From Gammaproteobacteria bacterium (GTDB lineage Bacteria > Pseudomonadota > Gammaproteobacteria > Competibacterales > Competibacteraceae), in NCBI GenBank assembly GCA_020846135.1, contig JADLEK010000076.1:1-64000 (forward strand): DNA of 64,000 nt, read 5' to 3'. This document shows, piece by piece, positions 63,981-64,000 of this stretch (positions within the stretch are counted from its first letter, which is position 1; every line of letters begins with the position of its first letter). The notes beneath the pieces were generated by a model. It did not search any database. It was given only the letters and a program-made list of their open reading frames with translations, and was not told the origin of the DNA. The translations under genes and the position numbers were made by a program.

Positions 63981-64000
63981 ATGCAGGTCATCAACTTTTC
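63981..64000 (+). CDS. Start of a possible Phd/YefM-type antitoxin (cut by the window edge)
   Basis: ATG at 63981 reads MQVINF before the window ends. Phd/YefM antitoxins often begin M-(Q/R)-(V/T)-I-(N/S)-F/Y followed by SEAR, and the ORF is in the right context for a small gene divergent from the kinase. Six residues are too few for a firm call. Confidence 0.25.

Overview
The window is about 64 kb of GC-rich, densely packed chromosome from a gammaproteobacterium. The strongest evidence is the nadB / rpoE-rseA-rseB-rseC / lepA-lepB-rnc-era-recO block (46998-57090), which keeps the gene order familiar from enterics and pseudomonads. A sodium-pumping methylmalonyl-CoA decarboxylase, trehalose synthesis genes and a GH15 glycosidase would fit a glycogen-accumulating relative of Candidatus Competibacter, but that genus-level guess is inference only.

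Layout. 1-640: debris, namely the tail of an IS66-type transposase, the 3' end of an unrecognised gene and a frameshifted zinc-ribbon gene. 763-9652: comB, the sbcD-sbcC nuclease pair, a metallophosphoesterase, a CarS-like membrane protein, a DUF2147 protein and folD. 9784-10958: a free-standing malonyltransferase and a tiny coupled ORF. 10993-16108: otsB and otsA, where otsA is fused to a two-helix membrane sensor-like module, divergent from a GH15 glycosidase gene broken by a one-base insertion. 16359-20032: a four-gene Na+-pumping decarboxylase operon, convergent with an NhaD/ArsB-type transporter plus CBS-protein operon (20083-21888).

The centre (22396-43903) is the most unusual part. A 4178-residue NRPS with order C-A-T-E-C-A-T-C-A-T-reductase ends in a cyclic-nucleotide-binding-like domain. 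It is followed, with gaps of at most 11 bases, by a single-chain MmeI-type restriction-modification enzyme, a CgeB-like glycosyltransferase, and four overlapping genes (phosphoribosyltransferase-TRSP, HAD phosphatase, StiP/PELOTA phosphoribosyltransferase, CitE-like lyase). Those four match the nucleoside-like-metabolite module predicted for tellurite-resistance (Ter) stress systems. No terB/C/D/Z gene and no ATP-grasp gene lies in the window. All are on the + strand and could be one transcription unit of about 21 kb. Palindromic repeat elements are inserted in frame at the same loop of all three adenylation domains, and another sits in the phosphoribosyltransferase-TRSP gene.

After this come a LysR regulator, a secreted GH5 glycanase with two cellulose-binding modules, nadB, and the sigma-E/lepA/era housekeeping block. 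The last segment (57153-62451) is a minus-strand set of two alpha/beta hydrolases, a cupin-carboxymuconolactone-decarboxylase fusion and an aldo/keto reductase with a damaged 5' end, divergent from a LysR regulator. An adenosine-kinase-like gene and the first codons of a possible Phd/YefM antitoxin close the window. Several genes (211, 358, 14338, 61237-61294) carry single indels. Two of these are the same event, an extra T that turns C-AAT into C-TAAT, so sequence error and real decay both need to be considered. No tRNA, rRNA or CRISPR array was seen.
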